A stretch of DNA of 64,000 bases from Leifsonia shinshuensis (GTDB lineage Bacteria > Actinomycetota > Actinomycetes > Actinomycetales > Microbacteriaceae). A program made the position numbers and the translations under genes. Position 1 is the first letter of the stretch. Every line of letters starts with the position of its first letter. Positions 25,513-37,158 of this stretch are shown piece after piece. Location of the stretch: the NCBI RefSeq assembly GCF_014217625.1, contig NZ_CP043641.1, positions 1,302,001-1,366,000 of the forward strand. Reading direction: 5' to 3'. The notes beneath the pieces were generated by a model. That model had not been told where the DNA came from. It saw only the letters and a program-made list of their open reading frames with translations, and searched no databases.

Positions 25513-26313
25513 TCAGCTTGCTGAACGCAGCACCGCGCTGAGCTTGCCCGGGACTCCGACGACCTCGGGGACGACCAGGTCGAGCTCCCCCGGACGGTCC
25601 ACCGATCGCGTCAGCTCGTAGCCCTCGGCGGCGGCCCACGCGAGGAGCGCGTCCGTGGAGGCGAAATCCTCGCCGTGCTCGAGAATGGCACGGGTGAACA
25701 GGCCCTTGGCCTGCTTGTTGAAGTGGTTGAGCGCGCGCACCGTCCCGCTTTCGTCGCGCGCCAGCACCCGGAGGTAGTGCACGCCCTCGCGCTCCGGCAG
25801 CGGGCCGAGCGCGGCGTAGCCCTCCGACCGGAGGTCGAGGATGACGCCGTCGACCACCGCGAGCTCGGCCGCGCAGACCTCTGCCCAGCGCTTCTTGAGC
25901 GTCGGCGACAGTCGCGAGTCGAACGAGAGCCGGTAGGCCGGGATGCGGTCGTCCGCCCGGACGAGCCCCAGCAGCGCGGACTGCACAGCGACGGAGCGTG
26001 CGGCGAACCGCCACTGCTCCTCCGTCAGCGACGGCGCGTCGAGCGCGTCGTAGAGAACACCCGTGTAGCGGAGCAACGCGGGCATCGTCTCGGCCCTGCG
26101 AAGACCCCGATTGCGGACGATCTCGCTCGCCTGCTTCGGACCCAGCTTCAGCGCCTTCGCCGCAGCCTCCGGAGTCCGCGAGAGCGCGACCGTATCGGCG
26201 ACGACGCCGCGGCGCGTCGCGTTCAGGGCTGGGAAACCCAAGGACTTCACGGCGAGCGGTGTCGCCTCTCCCCCGTCGCGTTTGGTCTCCGACGGGGGCA
26301 GCAGGACGAGCAC
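25513..26313 (-). CDS. yaaA: Peroxide stress protein YaaA (DUF328)
   Basis: 266 residues matching the YaaA/DUF328 family from end to end: MLVLLPPSETKRDGG at the start, LYDALDAPSL, RLSFDSRLSPTLKKRW, and the conserved NHFNKQAKGLFTRAIL. In E. coli YaaA lowers free iron during peroxide stress and has a DNA-binding helix-hairpin-helix; in actinobacteria the role is not tested. The GTG start directly abuts the stop of the upstream kinase gene, which itself follows atpC. It may therefore be expressed as the tail of the ATP synthase operon. Confidence 0.9.
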   Translation of the reverse strand: MLVLLPPSETKRDGGEATPLAVKSLGFPALNATRRGVVADTVALSRTPEAAAKALKLGPKQASEIVRNRGLRRAETMPALLRYTGVLYDALDAPSLTEEQWRFAARSVAVQSALLGLVRADDRIPAYRLSFDSRLSPTLKKRWAEVCAAELAVVDGVILDLRSEGYAALGPLPEREGVHYLRVLARDESGTVRALNHFNKQAKGLFTRAILEHGEDFASTDALLAWAAAEGYELTRSVDRPGELDLVVPEVVGVPGKLSAVLRSAS

Positions 26314-26871
26314 TCAGCGCTCCAGGAAGGCGAGCGCCGCGTCGATGTTCTCGCCCAGTGGGCGGGAGGTGTCCAAGGTCACCCGCGGCAGCGACGCCGC
26401 GGCGCCCTTCCACTCGGAGTAGTCGTCCACGCTCTGCTCGACCTGGTAGGCGGCGATCAGGCCGGTGCGTTTGGCGAGACGCTCCTCGTGCAGCTCGTCG
26501 TCGGAGCAGACCGTCTCGACCACGCGCAGCTTCACGCCGCAGCGCTCGGCCAGGTCGCGCCACTGCAGGCGCGCCGGCTCGACGGCGTTGACGGCGTCCA
26601 CGACGACCGAGTGACCGCTGATGAGCACCTGCTCGGCCATCCGCTCCGCCACCAGGTAGGCGGCGAGGCCGGTGGGCTGGTCGGCGTCGATGCCCGCCTT
26701 GAGGATCGCGCCCTCGATCGGGTCCACCGAAATCGCCGTGGCGCCGAGCCGGCCCGCGATGATCTCCGCGATGGTGGACTTGCCCGAACCAGGAAGCCCC
26801 GCCGTCACGATCAGCACGGGGACGCGGACGTCGCCGAACTGCCGTTCGAGCGGGGCTTTCTGTTCGGCCAT
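26314..26871 (-). CDS. P-loop AAA-type nucleotide kinase-like protein
   Basis: 185 residues with a clear Walker A motif (TAGLPGSGKSTIAE, ~residues 23-36), then SVDPIEGAIL and GHSVVVDAVN (Walker B-like), a lid region with ERLAKRTG and a final THLDTSRP-like segment (VTLDTSRPLGENID). It fits the zeta-toxin/polynucleotide-kinase group of small kinases (AAA_33); the substrate is unknown. It starts 2 nt after the atpC stop and abuts yaaA, so it extends the ATP synthase operon. No antitoxin-like partner is adjacent, which argues against a toxin role. Confidence 0.8.
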   Translation of the reverse strand: MAEQKAPLERQFGDVRVPVLIVTAGLPGSGKSTIAEIIAGRLGATAISVDPIEGAILKAGIDADQPTGLAAYLVAERMAEQVLISGHSVVVDAVNAVEPARLQWRDLAERCGVKLRVVETVCSDDELHEERLAKRTGLIAAYQVEQSVDDYSEWKGAAASLPRVTLDTSRPLGENIDAALAFLER

Positions 26872-26873
26872 GG

Positions 26874-27134
26874 TCAGACCAGCTCCGCCTGACGGGCCAC
26901 GATCGTGACGGTGTTGTTCTCCACGGAGAGGAAGCCGTCGTCGGCCTGCGCCGCGATCGACTCCCCGCCGTTCAGGGTCACGCGCACCTCGCCCTGGGCG
27001 AGGATGGCGAGCAGCGGCTCGTGGCCGGGCAGGATACCGATCTGCCCTTCCACGGTCCGTGCGACGACCATGCTCGCCTCGCCCGACCACACTTCGTGGT
27101 CGGCGGCGACGACGCTGACGGTGAGGACAGCCAT
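26874..27134 (-). CDS. atpC: ATP synthase F1 epsilon subunit
   Basis: 86 residues, consisting only of the N-terminal beta-sandwich (VVAADHEVWSGEASMVVART, GQIGILPGHEPLLAIL). The C-terminal helical hairpin that inhibits ATP hydrolysis in other bacteria is missing, the usual short form in this actinobacterial group. It couples the rotor c-ring to gamma in F1. The start lies 1 nt after the atpD stop. Confidence 0.95.
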   Translation of the reverse strand: MAVLTVSVVAADHEVWSGEASMVVARTVEGQIGILPGHEPLLAILAQGEVRVTLNGGESIAAQADDGFLSVENNTVTIVARQAELV

Positions 27135-27135
27135 G

Positions 27136-29524
<2,389 letters not shown>

Positions 29525-29550
29525 GTGTCTTCCTCAGTACCTATCCGTGC

Positions 29551-31188
29551 TCAGCGCTTCGCCTTGACGATGCGCTCCTGGTTGACGTCCTCCGTGGAGC
29601 TCGCCTCGAACTCCTCGCGCCCGACCGAGGCGAGCGGCTTGCCCTCGCCGGTCTGGAACTCGAGCTTGAACTTGTCGACCTCCTCGCCGAGCTTCGACAC
29701 GGTGTCGTCGTCGAGGACGTTCGTGTCGCGCAGGGTGGTGAGGATGTCGGTGTTGCGGCGCAGGTGGTCCAGCAGCTCGGCCTCGAAGCGGAGGATGTCC
29801 TCCACCGCGACCTCGTCCAGCTTGCCGTTGGTGCCGGCCCAGATCGAGACGACCTGCTCCTCCACCGGGAACGGCGAGTACTGCGGCTGCTTGAGCAGCT
29901 CGGTGAGGCGCGCGCCGCGGGCGAGCTGACGGCGGCTGGCCGCGTCGAGGTCGGACGCGAACATCGCGAACGCCTCGAGCGAGCGGTACTGCGCCAGCTC
30001 GAGCTTGAGCGTGCCGGAGACCTTCTTGATCGACTTGACCTGGGCGTCGCCGCCGACACGGGAGACCGAGATGCCGACGTCGACCGCGGGACGCTGGTTG
30101 GCGTTGAACAGGTCGGACTGAAGGAAGATCTGGCCGTCGGTGATCGAGATCACGTTGGTCGGGATGTACGCCGAGACGTCGTTCGCCTTGGTCTCGATGA
30201 TCGGCAGGCCGGTCATCGAGCCGGCGCCCAGCTCGTCGGAGAGCTTGGCGCAACGCTCCAGCAGGCGGGAGTGCAGGTAGAAGACGTCGCCCGGGTAGGC
30301 CTCGCGTCCCGGCGGACGGCGCAGGAGGAGCGAGACGGCGCGGTAGGCCTCAGCCTGCTTCGACAGGTCATCGAAGATGATGAGGACGTGCTTGCCGCCG
30401 TACATCCAGTGCTGGCCGATGGCCGAGCCGGTGTAGGGGGCGAGGTACTTGAAGCCCGCCGGGTCGGAGGCCGGGGCCGCGACGATGGTGGTGTACTCCA
30501 TCGCGCCGGCGTCCTCGAGCGCACCCTTCACCGAAGCGATGGTCGAGCCCTTCTGGCCGATCGCCACGTAGATGCAGCGCACCTGCTTGTTGACGTCGCC
30601 GGACTCCCAGTTGGCCTTCTGGTTGATGATCGTGTCGATCGCGATGGCCGTCTTGCCGGTCTGGCGGTCGCCGATGATGAGCTGGCGCTGGCCGCGGCCG
30701 ACGGGGATCATGGCGTCGATCGCCTTGATGCCGGTCTGGAGCGGCTCGTGCACCGACTTGCGCTGCATGACGCCAGGAGCCTGGAGCTCGAGCTCGCGGC
30801 GGCCCTCGGTCGCGATCTCGCCGAGGCCGTCGATCGGGTTGCCGAGCGGGTCGACCACGCGGCCGAGGTAGCCGTCGCCGACGGGGACGGAGAGGACCTC
30901 GCCGGTGCGGGTCACCTCCATGCCCTCGACGATGTCGTCGAACTCGCCGAGGACCACGACGCCGACCTCGTTCTCGTCGAGGTTCTGGGCGAGGCCCAGG
31001 GTGCCGTCCGCGAAGCGGATGAGCTCGTTCGCCATCACGCCGGGGAGGCCCTCGACGTGCGCGATGCCGTCGGACGCGTCGAGGACGTGCCCGACCTCGG
31101 TGGTCTCGGCCTTGGCCGGCTCGTACTTCGAGACGAAGTCCTTGAGCGCGTCCCGGATCTCATCGGGGCTGATCTGGATGTCTGCCAT
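29551..31188 (-). CDS. atpA: ATP synthase F1 alpha subunit
   Basis: Non-catalytic nucleotide-binding subunit, 545 residues. Walker [15 protein letters not shown] is near residue 172, Walker [15 protein letters not shown] near 270, and [20 protein letters not shown] follows. The C-terminal ~25 residues ([20 protein letters not shown]) extend a little beyond the E. coli protein, as in other actinobacteria. It lies 34 bp after atpH. Confidence 0.98.
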   Translation of the reverse strand: MADIQISPDEIRDALKDFVSKYEPAKAETTEVGHVLDASDGIAHVEGLPGVMANELIRFADGTLGLAQNLDENEVGVVVLGEFDDIVEGMEVTRTGEVLSVPVGDGYLGRVVDPLGNPIDGLGEIATEGRRELELQAPGVMQRKSVHEPLQTGIKAIDAMIPVGRGQRQLIIGDRQTGKTAIAIDTIINQKANWESGDVNKQVRCIYVAIGQKGSTIASVKGALEDAGAMEYTTIVAAPASDPAGFKYLAPYTGSAIGQHWMYGGKHVLIIFDDLSKQAEAYRAVSLLLRRPPGREAYPGDVFYLHSRLLERCAKLSDELGAGSMTGLPIIETKANDVSAYIPTNVISITDGQIFLQSDLFNANQRPAVDVGISVSRVGGDAQVKSIKKVSGTLKLELAQYRSLEAFAMFASDLDAASRRQLARGARLTELLKQPQYSPFPVEEQVVSIWAGTNGKLDEVAVEDILRFEAELLDHLRRNTDILTTLRDTNVLDDDTVSKLGEEVDKFKLEFQTGEGKPLASVGREEFEASSTEDVNQERIVKAKR

Positions 31189-31222
31189 CGTTGTTCCCTA
31201 TCTGGGTTTCTCTGTCGGGCGG

Positions 31223-32014
31223 TCAGCCCGCGAGCTGAAGTCGGAGTTCGGTGAGGCGCGACGCGACGCTTCCGTCGATGACGTCGTCGCCGATCTGCAC
31301 GCGCAGACCGCCGAGGATCGCCGGGTCGACGACCTCGTTGAGCTTGAGGTCGCCGTACTTCGCGGCGAGGCTCGCGCGCAGGCGCTCGGCCTGCTCGGCC
31401 GGGAGCGGCATGGCCGTGACGACCGTGGCGATCGTCTGGCCGTACTGGGCGGCGACGATGCGCGCGGCGTCGCGGAGCGACTCGCGGATGCTGCGGCCTC
31501 GCGGCTGCAGCACGAGCTGGCGAGCGATCGCGACGGTCTGCATCGAAGCCTTGCCCGCGAGCAGGCGCTCGGCGAGAGCGGCCTTGGCCTCGGGAGCGGC
31601 GAGCTTGCTGCGGAGCGCGAGCTCGAGCTGCGCGTCGGAGGTCACGGCGCCTCCGAACGCGAACAGCTCACCCGGGATGTCCACATTGCGCGGCGCGGAC
31701 GCGGCGATCGAGCGGATGCCGAGCTCCTCGATCGCGGCCAGGACGTCGTCCTGGCCGGACCAGCGCTCGCCGGCGACGACCGTCAGCAGCTCGACCGCGG
31801 GGGCCGAGAGCGACGCGAAGACGCGCTGGACCAGCGCGGCCTTGCCGTCGGCGGGCGCCGAGGGGTCGCTGAGGACCGCACGGAGCTGGGCCGAGTCGGC
31901 GACGACTCGTCCTGCGGCGAACAGGTCTTCAGCCGTCGTCAGATCGGCCTTGGACCCGAGCCCGGCGAGCGCCTGGACGGATCGGGCCAGTGCTTCTCTG
32001 GAGGCGCTTCCCAT
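31223..32014 (-). CDS. atpH: ATP synthase F1 delta subunit
   Basis: Stator subunit connecting F1 to the b-dimer. 263 residues, longer than the ~178 of E. coli and typical of actinobacterial delta. The conserved C-terminal part reads TVVTAMPLPAEQAERLRASLA, then VVDPAILGGLRVQIGDDVIDGS. The ATG overlaps the atpF stop by one base (TGATG), so translation is coupled to the b subunit it binds. Mycobacterial-type fusion of b and delta is not seen. Confidence 0.95.
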   Translation of the reverse strand: MGSASREALARSVQALAGLGSKADLTTAEDLFAAGRVVADSAQLRAVLSDPSAPADGKAALVQRVFASLSAPAVELLTVVAGERWSGQDDVLAAIEELGIRSIAASAPRNVDIPGELFAFGGAVTSDAQLELALRSKLAAPEAKAALAERLLAGKASMQTVAIARQLVLQPRGRSIRESLRDAARIVAAQYGQTIATVVTAMPLPAEQAERLRASLAAKYGDLKLNEVVDPAILGGLRVQIGDDVIDGSVASRLTELRLQLAG

Positions 32015-32574
32015 CAGTTGCCCGACCCTGCCTTCTGGGCTTCGCTGGACTCGAGGTCGGCCAGGAACCGGTCGACGATGGCCTGGGCCTTCTTGTCGTC
32101 GGTGAGCACCTCGCCGACCACGCCGGACGCGAGGTCGATCGCGAGCGAGCCGACCTCGCCGCGGAGCGAGACGAGCGCGCCCTGGCGCTCCGCCTCGATC
32201 TGGGCCTGGGCGGCAGCGGTCACGCGCGCGGCCTCGGCCGTGGCGTTGTCCTTGGCCTCCGCGACGATCTTCTGGCCGTCGGTGCGGGCCGTCTCGCGGA
32301 TCTTGGCCGCCTCCGCACGCGCGTCGGCGAGCTGGGCGGTGTACTCCTCGAGCAGCGCTTCGGCCTTGTGCTGAGCCTCGTCGGCCTTCGCGATGTTTCC
32401 CTCGATCGCTTCTGCGCGCTCATCCAGGAGCTTCCGCATGCGCGGAAGGACCAGCTTCCAGAAGAAGAACAGGATGATGACGAAACAGATCGCCGAGGCG
32501 ATGATGTCCGGCCACGCGGGGATCAGCGGGTTGTGCGTCTCCTCCGTCGCGGCGATCACGACACTGTTGAGCAT
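32014..32574 (-). CDS. atpF: ATP synthase F0 b subunit
   Basis: 186 residues: one membrane helix (~22-42, IIASAICFVIILFFFWKLVL), then a long charged coiled coil (LDERAEAIEGNIAKADEAQH onward, repeats of A/E/K) and a short C-terminal tail. It forms the peripheral stalk. It lies 31 bp downstream of atpE and overlaps atpH by one base. Confidence 0.96.
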   Translation of the reverse strand: MLNSVVIAATEETHNPLIPAWPDIIASAICFVIILFFFWKLVLPRMRKLLDERAEAIEGNIAKADEAQHKAEALLEEYTAQLADARAEAAKIRETARTDGQKIVAEAKDNATAEAARVTAAAQAQIEAERQGALVSLRGEVGSLAIDLASGVVGEVLTDDKKAQAIVDRFLADLESSEAQKAGSGN

Positions 32575-32605
32575 CGTTCCTCCTTACGGGGTGGGCTAAA
32601 GAGGA

Positions 32606-32878
<273 letters not shown>

Positions 32879-33721
32879 TTAGTGTTCCTCGGCGACTGCG
32901 AGCTGGATGTAGACAGCCGTGAGCAGTGCGAAGACGTAGGCCTGGAGGACAGCCACCAGGATCTCGAACAGGGTGAATGCGAAGCCGAAGGCGAAGGTGC
33001 CGACACCGAAGAGCGCCCACCAGCCGCCGGCCTCGAAGAAGAAGAACGAGGTCGCGGTGAAGAACAGGACGAGCAGCAGGTGCCCGACGACCATGTTCAT
33101 CAGGAGTCGCAGGGTCAGCGTGATCGGCCGCAGAATGAACGTCGAGATGAACTCGATCGGCGTCACGATGATGTAGAGGAAGGGCGGCACGCCGGGCGGG
33201 AACAGGGCGTTCTTGAAGAAGTTCTTCGGGCTCTTCTTGATGCCCGCGTAGATGAACGTGACGTACGCGACGATCGCGAGGAGCATCGGCAGCGCGATCA
33301 CCGAGGTGCCCGCGATGTTGAGGAACGGGATGGCGCCGGTCAGGTTGAAGAACAGGATCATGAAGAAGATCGTGGTCAGCAGCGGCAGGAAGCGGCGGCC
33401 GTCCTTGCGCCCGAGCAGGTCTTCGCCGATGTTGACGCGGACGAAGTCCAGGCCCATCTCGACGACCGACTGGAAGCGGCCGGGCACGATCGTCATCTTG
33501 CGGGTGCCGAGCCAGAAGACCAGGATCAGCACGACCAGCGCGAACAGACGCACCAGGACGATGCGGTTGAACTCGAGTCCGCCGATGGTGAACAGGGTCG
33601 GTGGGAAGAACTCGTTGATCGACGGGCCTTGGAAGCTTCCTCCATCGGAGCTTGCGGCCTGGACCAGCAGGTTCACAGCGTTAGCTAACAGCGCTATCTC
33701 CTGTTTCGGGGCGTCGAGCAT
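32879..33721 (-). CDS. atpB: ATP synthase F0 a subunit
   Basis: Stationary proton-channel subunit, 280 residues from ATG 33721. It has five to six membrane helices; the essential Arg is in LTLRLLMNMVVGHLLL near residue 212, and KNFFKNALFPPGVPPFLYII lies just before. Start choice: the ATG at 33721 is preceded by GAGAGC, while an in-frame GTG at 33749-33751 has no ribosome site; a GTG further in is also possible. It is the first gene of the atpBEFHAGDC group, 126 bp after the atpI-like gene. Confidence 0.93.
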   Translation of the reverse strand: MLDAPKQEIALLANAVNLLVQAASSDGGSFQGPSINEFFPPTLFTIGGLEFNRIVLVRLFALVVLILVFWLGTRKMTIVPGRFQSVVEMGLDFVRVNIGEDLLGRKDGRRFLPLLTTIFFMILFFNLTGAIPFLNIAGTSVIALPMLLAIVAYVTFIYAGIKKSPKNFFKNALFPPGVPPFLYIIVTPIEFISTFILRPITLTLRLLMNMVVGHLLLVLFFTATSFFFFEAGGWWALFGVGTFAFGFAFTLFEILVAVLQAYVFALLTAVYIQLAVAEEH

Positions 33722-33800
33722 AATGCTCTCGCGACGACGAACGGTGGACACCCGCGCTCGCGCGACCAGTGGTGCGAGGGCGCGTACGGGTGGGGGATCA

Positions 33801-33826
33801 CTGACAACTCTACAAGAGTTTTCAAC
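33801..33826 (-). promoter_or_regulatory. Candidate atp operon promoter with small dyad
   Basis: On the minus strand TTGAAA (33825-33820) is followed after 17 nt by a weak -10 (AGTGAT). An AACTCT-ACA-AGAGTT dyad (33806-33820) lies within the spacer. This is the only promoter-like stretch in the gap before atpB. Readthrough from sua5-wecA-atpI is also likely. Confidence 0.3.
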
Positions 33827-33847
33827 CGGTAACGAATCGGATAAGGC

Positions 33848-34354
33848 TCAGCGTTTGTCCCCCGGCAGCGTGACGTCGCTGGCGTAGGGGATGCGCGACC
33901 GGAAGACCACGATCATGTCGACCACGAGCGACCCGATCACGCCCGCGATGAGGCTCAGGAACAGCACGACGGGGTTGATCCACGGCTGGTCGCGCAGCAG
34001 CAGGGCGAGCACGATGAAGAGCACGAACTTCACGATCCAGCCGCCCAGCACGATGCCGAAGAACAGCCCGACGAAGAGGTCGGAGCCGATGAAGCGGTTG
34101 GCGATCAGGATGCTGAGCGCGGTGATCCCGAGGAAGACCGCCGCCATCACGGTGCCGATCAGCGCGCTCGTGACGCCGACCCAGCCGGCGAAGATCCCGC
34201 CGAGCACCATCCCGACGACGGCGATGATCGCGGCGAGGATGAGGCCGTACTTGAGCACGTCCTTCAGCACAGGAGTCGAGGTCGGCTGCTGCGCGGCGGC
34301 CTTCGGGGTCTCGTCCGGCCGCGGGGCGGGGGCTCCGTCCTGGTGGTCGGTCAT
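33848..34354 (-). CDS. AtpI-like membrane protein upstream of ATP synthase
   Basis: 168 residues: a 35-residue Pro/Ala-rich cytoplasmic start, then four membrane helices (LKYGLILAAIIAVVGMVLGG, WVGVTSALIGTVMAAVFLG, LFFGIVLGGWIVKFVLFIVL, NPVVLFLSLIAGVIGSLVVD). Position before atpB and topology match the AtpI/Rv1303-type protein, thought to help c-ring assembly or Mg2+ supply. Sequence conservation of this family is low, so the name rests mostly on context. The ATG overlaps the wecA-like stop (ATGA). Confidence 0.75.
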   Translation of the reverse strand: MTDHQDGAPAPRPDETPKAAAQQPTSTPVLKDVLKYGLILAAIIAVVGMVLGGIFAGWVGVTSALIGTVMAAVFLGITALSILIANRFIGSDLFVGLFFGIVLGGWIVKFVLFIVLALLLRDQPWINPVVLFLSLIAGVIGSLVVDMIVVFRSRIPYASDVTLPGDKR

Positions 34355-35628
34355 CGGGTCTCCTTGCTGGTGGGGTCGGCGCCGGCGCCCGGCGGTGTCG
34401 TGACGGGGCCGCTGGTGGTGACGGGGATCTGCTCGCTGGCGATGTCGAGCGCGTCGTACTTCGCGGTCTCCTCGGCTTCCTTGCTGCCCGCCGGGGCGAG
34501 CTCGGCCACGGCCTCGTTCAGCTTGCGGCGGCTGAGCGGGGCCAGGGTGATCGCGGTGCAGATCACGAGGCCGATCGCGACGAAGACGATCGCCATCCAG
34601 TACGGGTCGAAGAAGAACAGCAGGCAGCCGATCGAGAGCACGGCAGTCCACGCGTAGAAGATCAGCACGGCGTGCAGGTGGGTGTGGCCCATGTCGAGCA
34701 GCCGGTGGTGGAGGTGCTTGCGGTCGGCGCTGAACGGCGACTTACCCGCGCGCAGGCGGCGCACGACGGCGAGGCCGAAGTCGAGCAGCGGGATGACGAG
34801 CACCGCGAACGGGATGGTCACCGGGATGAACGCGGGAACCAGCGACGACTTGCCGAGCGTCTGCAGGGCCTCGGGATTGATCGTGCCGGTGACCGAGATC
34901 GCGGAGGTCGCCATCAGCAGGCCGATCAGCAGCGCTCCCGCATCGCCCATGAACATCTTCGCCGGGTGCCAGTTCAGCGGCAGGAAGCCCGCGCACGCGC
35001 CGACCAGGATCGCCGCGATGACGCCGGCCAGGCTGAAGTAGTTCTGCGGGCTGATGTCGCGCTGCAGCAGGTACGTGTAGACGAGGAACGTGCCGTTGGC
35101 GATGAGGGCGACGCCGGCGACCAGGCCGTCCAGCCCGTCGATGAAGTTGATCGCGTTCATCACGAGCACGATCGCGAACAGCGTGATCACGATGCTCATC
35201 ACCGGGGAGCCGATGGTGAGGCCGCCGATCGGCAGCGAGTAGATCTGCACGCCCAGCCAGGCCACGATGCCCGCCGCGACGAACTGGCCGGCGAGCTTGG
35301 TCATCCAGTCGAGGTCCCAGAGGTCGTCGGCCACGCCGAGCACGACGATGAGCAACGCAGCGCCCAGGATCGCGATGATCGGACCCGCGTCCGAGAAGAT
35401 CAGCGACAGCACGCCGAACTGGCTGGACAGCAGCCACGAGACGCCGAACGCCACGAGGATGCCGAGGAACATCGCGACGCCGCCGAGCCGCGGCGTCGGC
35501 CGGGTGTGGACGTCGCGCTCCCGGATCTTCGGGTAGAGCTTGAAGCGCATGGAGACCTTGTAGACCACCACCGACATCCCGAACGTGATCACGGCCGAGA
35601 TGAGCGCGAGAGCGAGGAAGAGGGTCAC
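34351..35628 (-). CDS. wecA: Undecaprenyl-phosphate sugar-1-phosphate transferase (WecA/Rfe type)
   Basis: 425-residue polytopic membrane enzyme that transfers GlcNAc-1-phosphate (or a related sugar phosphate) to decaprenyl/undecaprenyl phosphate, starting cell-wall polymer or arabinogalactan linker synthesis. Motifs in order: RPTPRLGGVAMF near residue 45, VLGVADDLWDLDW near 95, NAINFIDGLDGLVAG near 160, MFMGDAGALLIG near 230 and HLHHRLLDMGH near 310. The HxHHR-type motif favours WecA over MraY. Starts with GTG 3 nt after sua5. Position between sua5 and atpI is as in mycobacteria. Confidence 0.9.
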   Translation of the reverse strand: MTLFLALALISAVITFGMSVVVYKVSMRFKLYPKIRERDVHTRPTPRLGGVAMFLGILVAFGVSWLLSSQFGVLSLIFSDAGPIIAILGAALLIVVLGVADDLWDLDWMTKLAGQFVAAGIVAWLGVQIYSLPIGGLTIGSPVMSIVITLFAIVLVMNAINFIDGLDGLVAGVALIANGTFLVYTYLLQRDISPQNYFSLAGVIAAILVGACAGFLPLNWHPAKMFMGDAGALLIGLLMATSAISVTGTINPEALQTLGKSSLVPAFIPVTIPFAVLVIPLLDFGLAVVRRLRAGKSPFSADRKHLHHRLLDMGHTHLHAVLIFYAWTAVLSIGCLLFFFDPYWMAIVFVAIGLVICTAITLAPLSRRKLNEAVAELAPAGSKEAEETAKYDALDIASEQIPVTTSGPVTTPPGAGADPTSKETR

Positions 35629-35631
35629 GGC

Positions 35632-36387
35632 TCAGGTGTCCGCGGCGGTGTCGGCGGTCGCGTCCGTCTCGACCGCGTCGTCGTCCGCCCGGTCCGCCGT
35701 CTCGTCGTCGGCGAGCGCGTCGCCCACGACGGCGCGGAGCTGCTCGGCCGAGATGACGCCGTGGCGGAGGATGCGGAGCTTGCCCGCTCCCGCGGCGAGC
35801 GCGGTCGCGTCGACGATGGTGGACGAGGAGTCCTTGCCCTCGACGCGCTCGTAGGCGGTGCCGGCCTCTCCCCCGTCGAGGTAGATGGACACGGACTCGC
35901 CGAGCATGGCCTCCGCCTCCGCGGCGGTGCGGGCGGCGGGACGGCCGGTGAGGTTGGCGGAGGACACGGCGAGCGGGCCGGTCTCGGACAGGATCTCGAG
36001 CGCGATCCGGTCCTGCGGCATGCGCAGCGCGACGGTGCCTTTGGTCTCGCCGAGGTCCCAGACCAGGGAGGGCGCGGCGGGAAGGACGATGGTGAGGCCG
36101 CCCGGCCAGAACGCCTGCACGAGCGCGTCGACCTCGGCGGGGACGTGCTCGGCCAGCGCGGCGAGCGTGGGGATGCCGGGCACGAGGACGGGCGGCGGCG
36201 ACTGGCGGCCGCGTCCCTTCGCGTCGAGCAGGCGCTGCACCGCGGCCGGGCTGAACGCGTCGGCTGCGACGCCGTAGACGGTGTCGGTGGGGATCACGAC
36301 GAGCTCGCCGCGGCCGATGGCGCCGCGGGCGAGGCGCGTGCCGGTGAGCAGTTCGGAGTCGACGGAGCAGTCGTAGATGGGAGCCAT
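35632..36387 (-). CDS. L-threonylcarbamoyladenylate synthase (Sua5/TsaC type)
   Basis: Makes threonylcarbamoyl-AMP for the t6A37 modification of ANN-decoding tRNAs. 251 residues from ATG 36387. Motifs: GELVVIPTDTVYGVAADAF, KGRGRQSPPPVLV, FWPGGLTIVLP, ALRMPQDRIAL and SSANLTGRPAA. The last 30 residues are Asp/Ala-rich and probably disordered. A TATCAT box lies 10 nt before this ATG and overlaps the alternative upstream ATG (36399), which decides the start. In relatives it directly follows prmC; here accessory genes lie between them. Confidence 0.93.
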   Translation of the reverse strand: MAPIYDCSVDSELLTGTRLARGAIGRGELVVIPTDTVYGVAADAFSPAAVQRLLDAKGRGRQSPPPVLVPGIPTLAALAEHVPAEVDALVQAFWPGGLTIVLPAAPSLVWDLGETKGTVALRMPQDRIALEILSETGPLAVSSANLTGRPAARTAAEAEAMLGESVSIYLDGGEAGTAYERVEGKDSSSTIVDATALAAGAGKLRILRHGVISAEQLRAVVGDALADDETADRADDDAVETDATADTAADT

Positions 36388-36397
36388 GACGGCACCC

Positions 36398-36403
36398 ATG
36401 ATA
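36398..36403 (-). promoter_or_regulatory. -10 box TATCAT of the sua5-like gene
   Basis: TATCAT ends 10 nt before ATG 36387. It gives the sua5-wecA-atpI genes their own start now that prmC is displaced. Confidence 0.5.
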
Positions 36404-36466
36404 GTTGAGCCACTGCAAGGTTCTCTGCGACCGCGCGCACCGGTAGGGCGCAGACCTGCGCGGGGC

Positions 36467-36472
36467 GATACT
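36467..36472 (+). promoter_or_regulatory. -10 box GATACT of the HAD hydrolase gene
   Basis: GATACT ends 7 nt before ATG 36480. This favours ATG 36480 over the GTG at 36474, which would nearly touch the box. Confidence 0.4.
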
Positions 36473-36479
36473 GGTGGCG

Positions 36480-37106
36480 ATGGACGTCTACTTCTTCGAC
36501 TGCGACAAGACCCTGTACGACTACGACTTCCACAAACGGCTCCCCCGCCTCGCCGAGCTGAGCGGCGTGAGCCAGTACCGGCTCGCGTCGAGCTGGTGGG
36601 CCGGCGGCCACGAGCGTGCCGCCGAGATCGGCGAGTACGCCACCAGCGAGGAGTACCTCGCGGCGTTCGCCGAGGTGACCGGGGGCCGCCTCACCCTGGA
36701 GCAGTGGCAAGAGGCCAGGGCGTCCGCCATGACCCGGATCGACGGCTCGATAGAGGCGCTGCGCGTCGCCGCGGGACTCGGGACGGTCTCCCTGCTCTCC
36801 AACAACCCGATCCCGTTCAAGGACTCCCTGCCCGTGCTGGCGCCGGACGTCGCGGAGCTCCTGGGCGGCAACGACCTGGTCTCCGCCGTGCTCGGCGCCC
36901 GCAAGCCGGAGCGGCGGATCTACACGCGCGCGCTCGGACGGTTCGGCGCGCGGCCGGAGGACGCCATCCTGTTCGACGACTCGCTCGCGAACGTGGAGGG
37001 CGCCCGCGAGGCGGGGATGCAGGCGTACCACTTCACGCGGGACGAGGACGGGACGTTCGACACCGACGGGCTGCTGGCGGCGGTCCGGGCGTTCGCGGAG
37101 CGGTGA
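36480..37106 (+). CDS. HAD-superfamily hydrolase
   Basis: 208 residues from ATG 36480 (a GTG 6 nt upstream is possible). HAD motifs: the nucleophile Asp7 and acid Asp9 in FFDCDKTLYDYD, SLLSNNP near 105, Lys in RKPERRIY near 142, and FDDSLANVEGAREAG near 165. It resembles the IA-v3 subclass of pyrimidine 5'-nucleotidase or beta-phosphoglucomutase-like phosphatases; the substrate is unknown. The gene is a single unit divergent from the sua5-like gene and ends in a hairpin. Confidence 0.88.
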   Translation: MDVYFFDCDKTLYDYDFHKRLPRLAELSGVSQYRLASSWWAGGHERAAEIGEYATSEEYLAAFAEVTGGRLTLEQWQEARASAMTRIDGSIEALRVAAGLGTVSLLSNNPIPFKDSLPVLAPDVAELLGGNDLVSAVLGARKPERRIYTRALGRFGARPEDAILFDDSLANVEGAREAGMQAYHFTRDEDGTFDTDGLLAAVRAFAER

Positions 37107-37131
37107 GAGGCCGGGCGGTACCCGGCCTCTC
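37105..37131. terminator. Two-way hairpin between HAD gene and ABC permease
   Basis: GAGAGGCCGGG pairs perfectly with 37121-37131 around a 5-nt loop, and begins inside the HAD stop codon. It lies between convergent genes and has no T-run. Confidence 0.65.
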
Positions 37132-37158
37132 AGCGGTGCGACGGCCTCCCCGTCGGGT

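Noticed and set aside
26314..26871. Zeta-toxin of a toxin-antitoxin pair
   Set aside because: The fold group fits, but no small antitoxin gene is adjacent; the neighbours are atpC and yaaA. It is called only as a P-loop kinase.
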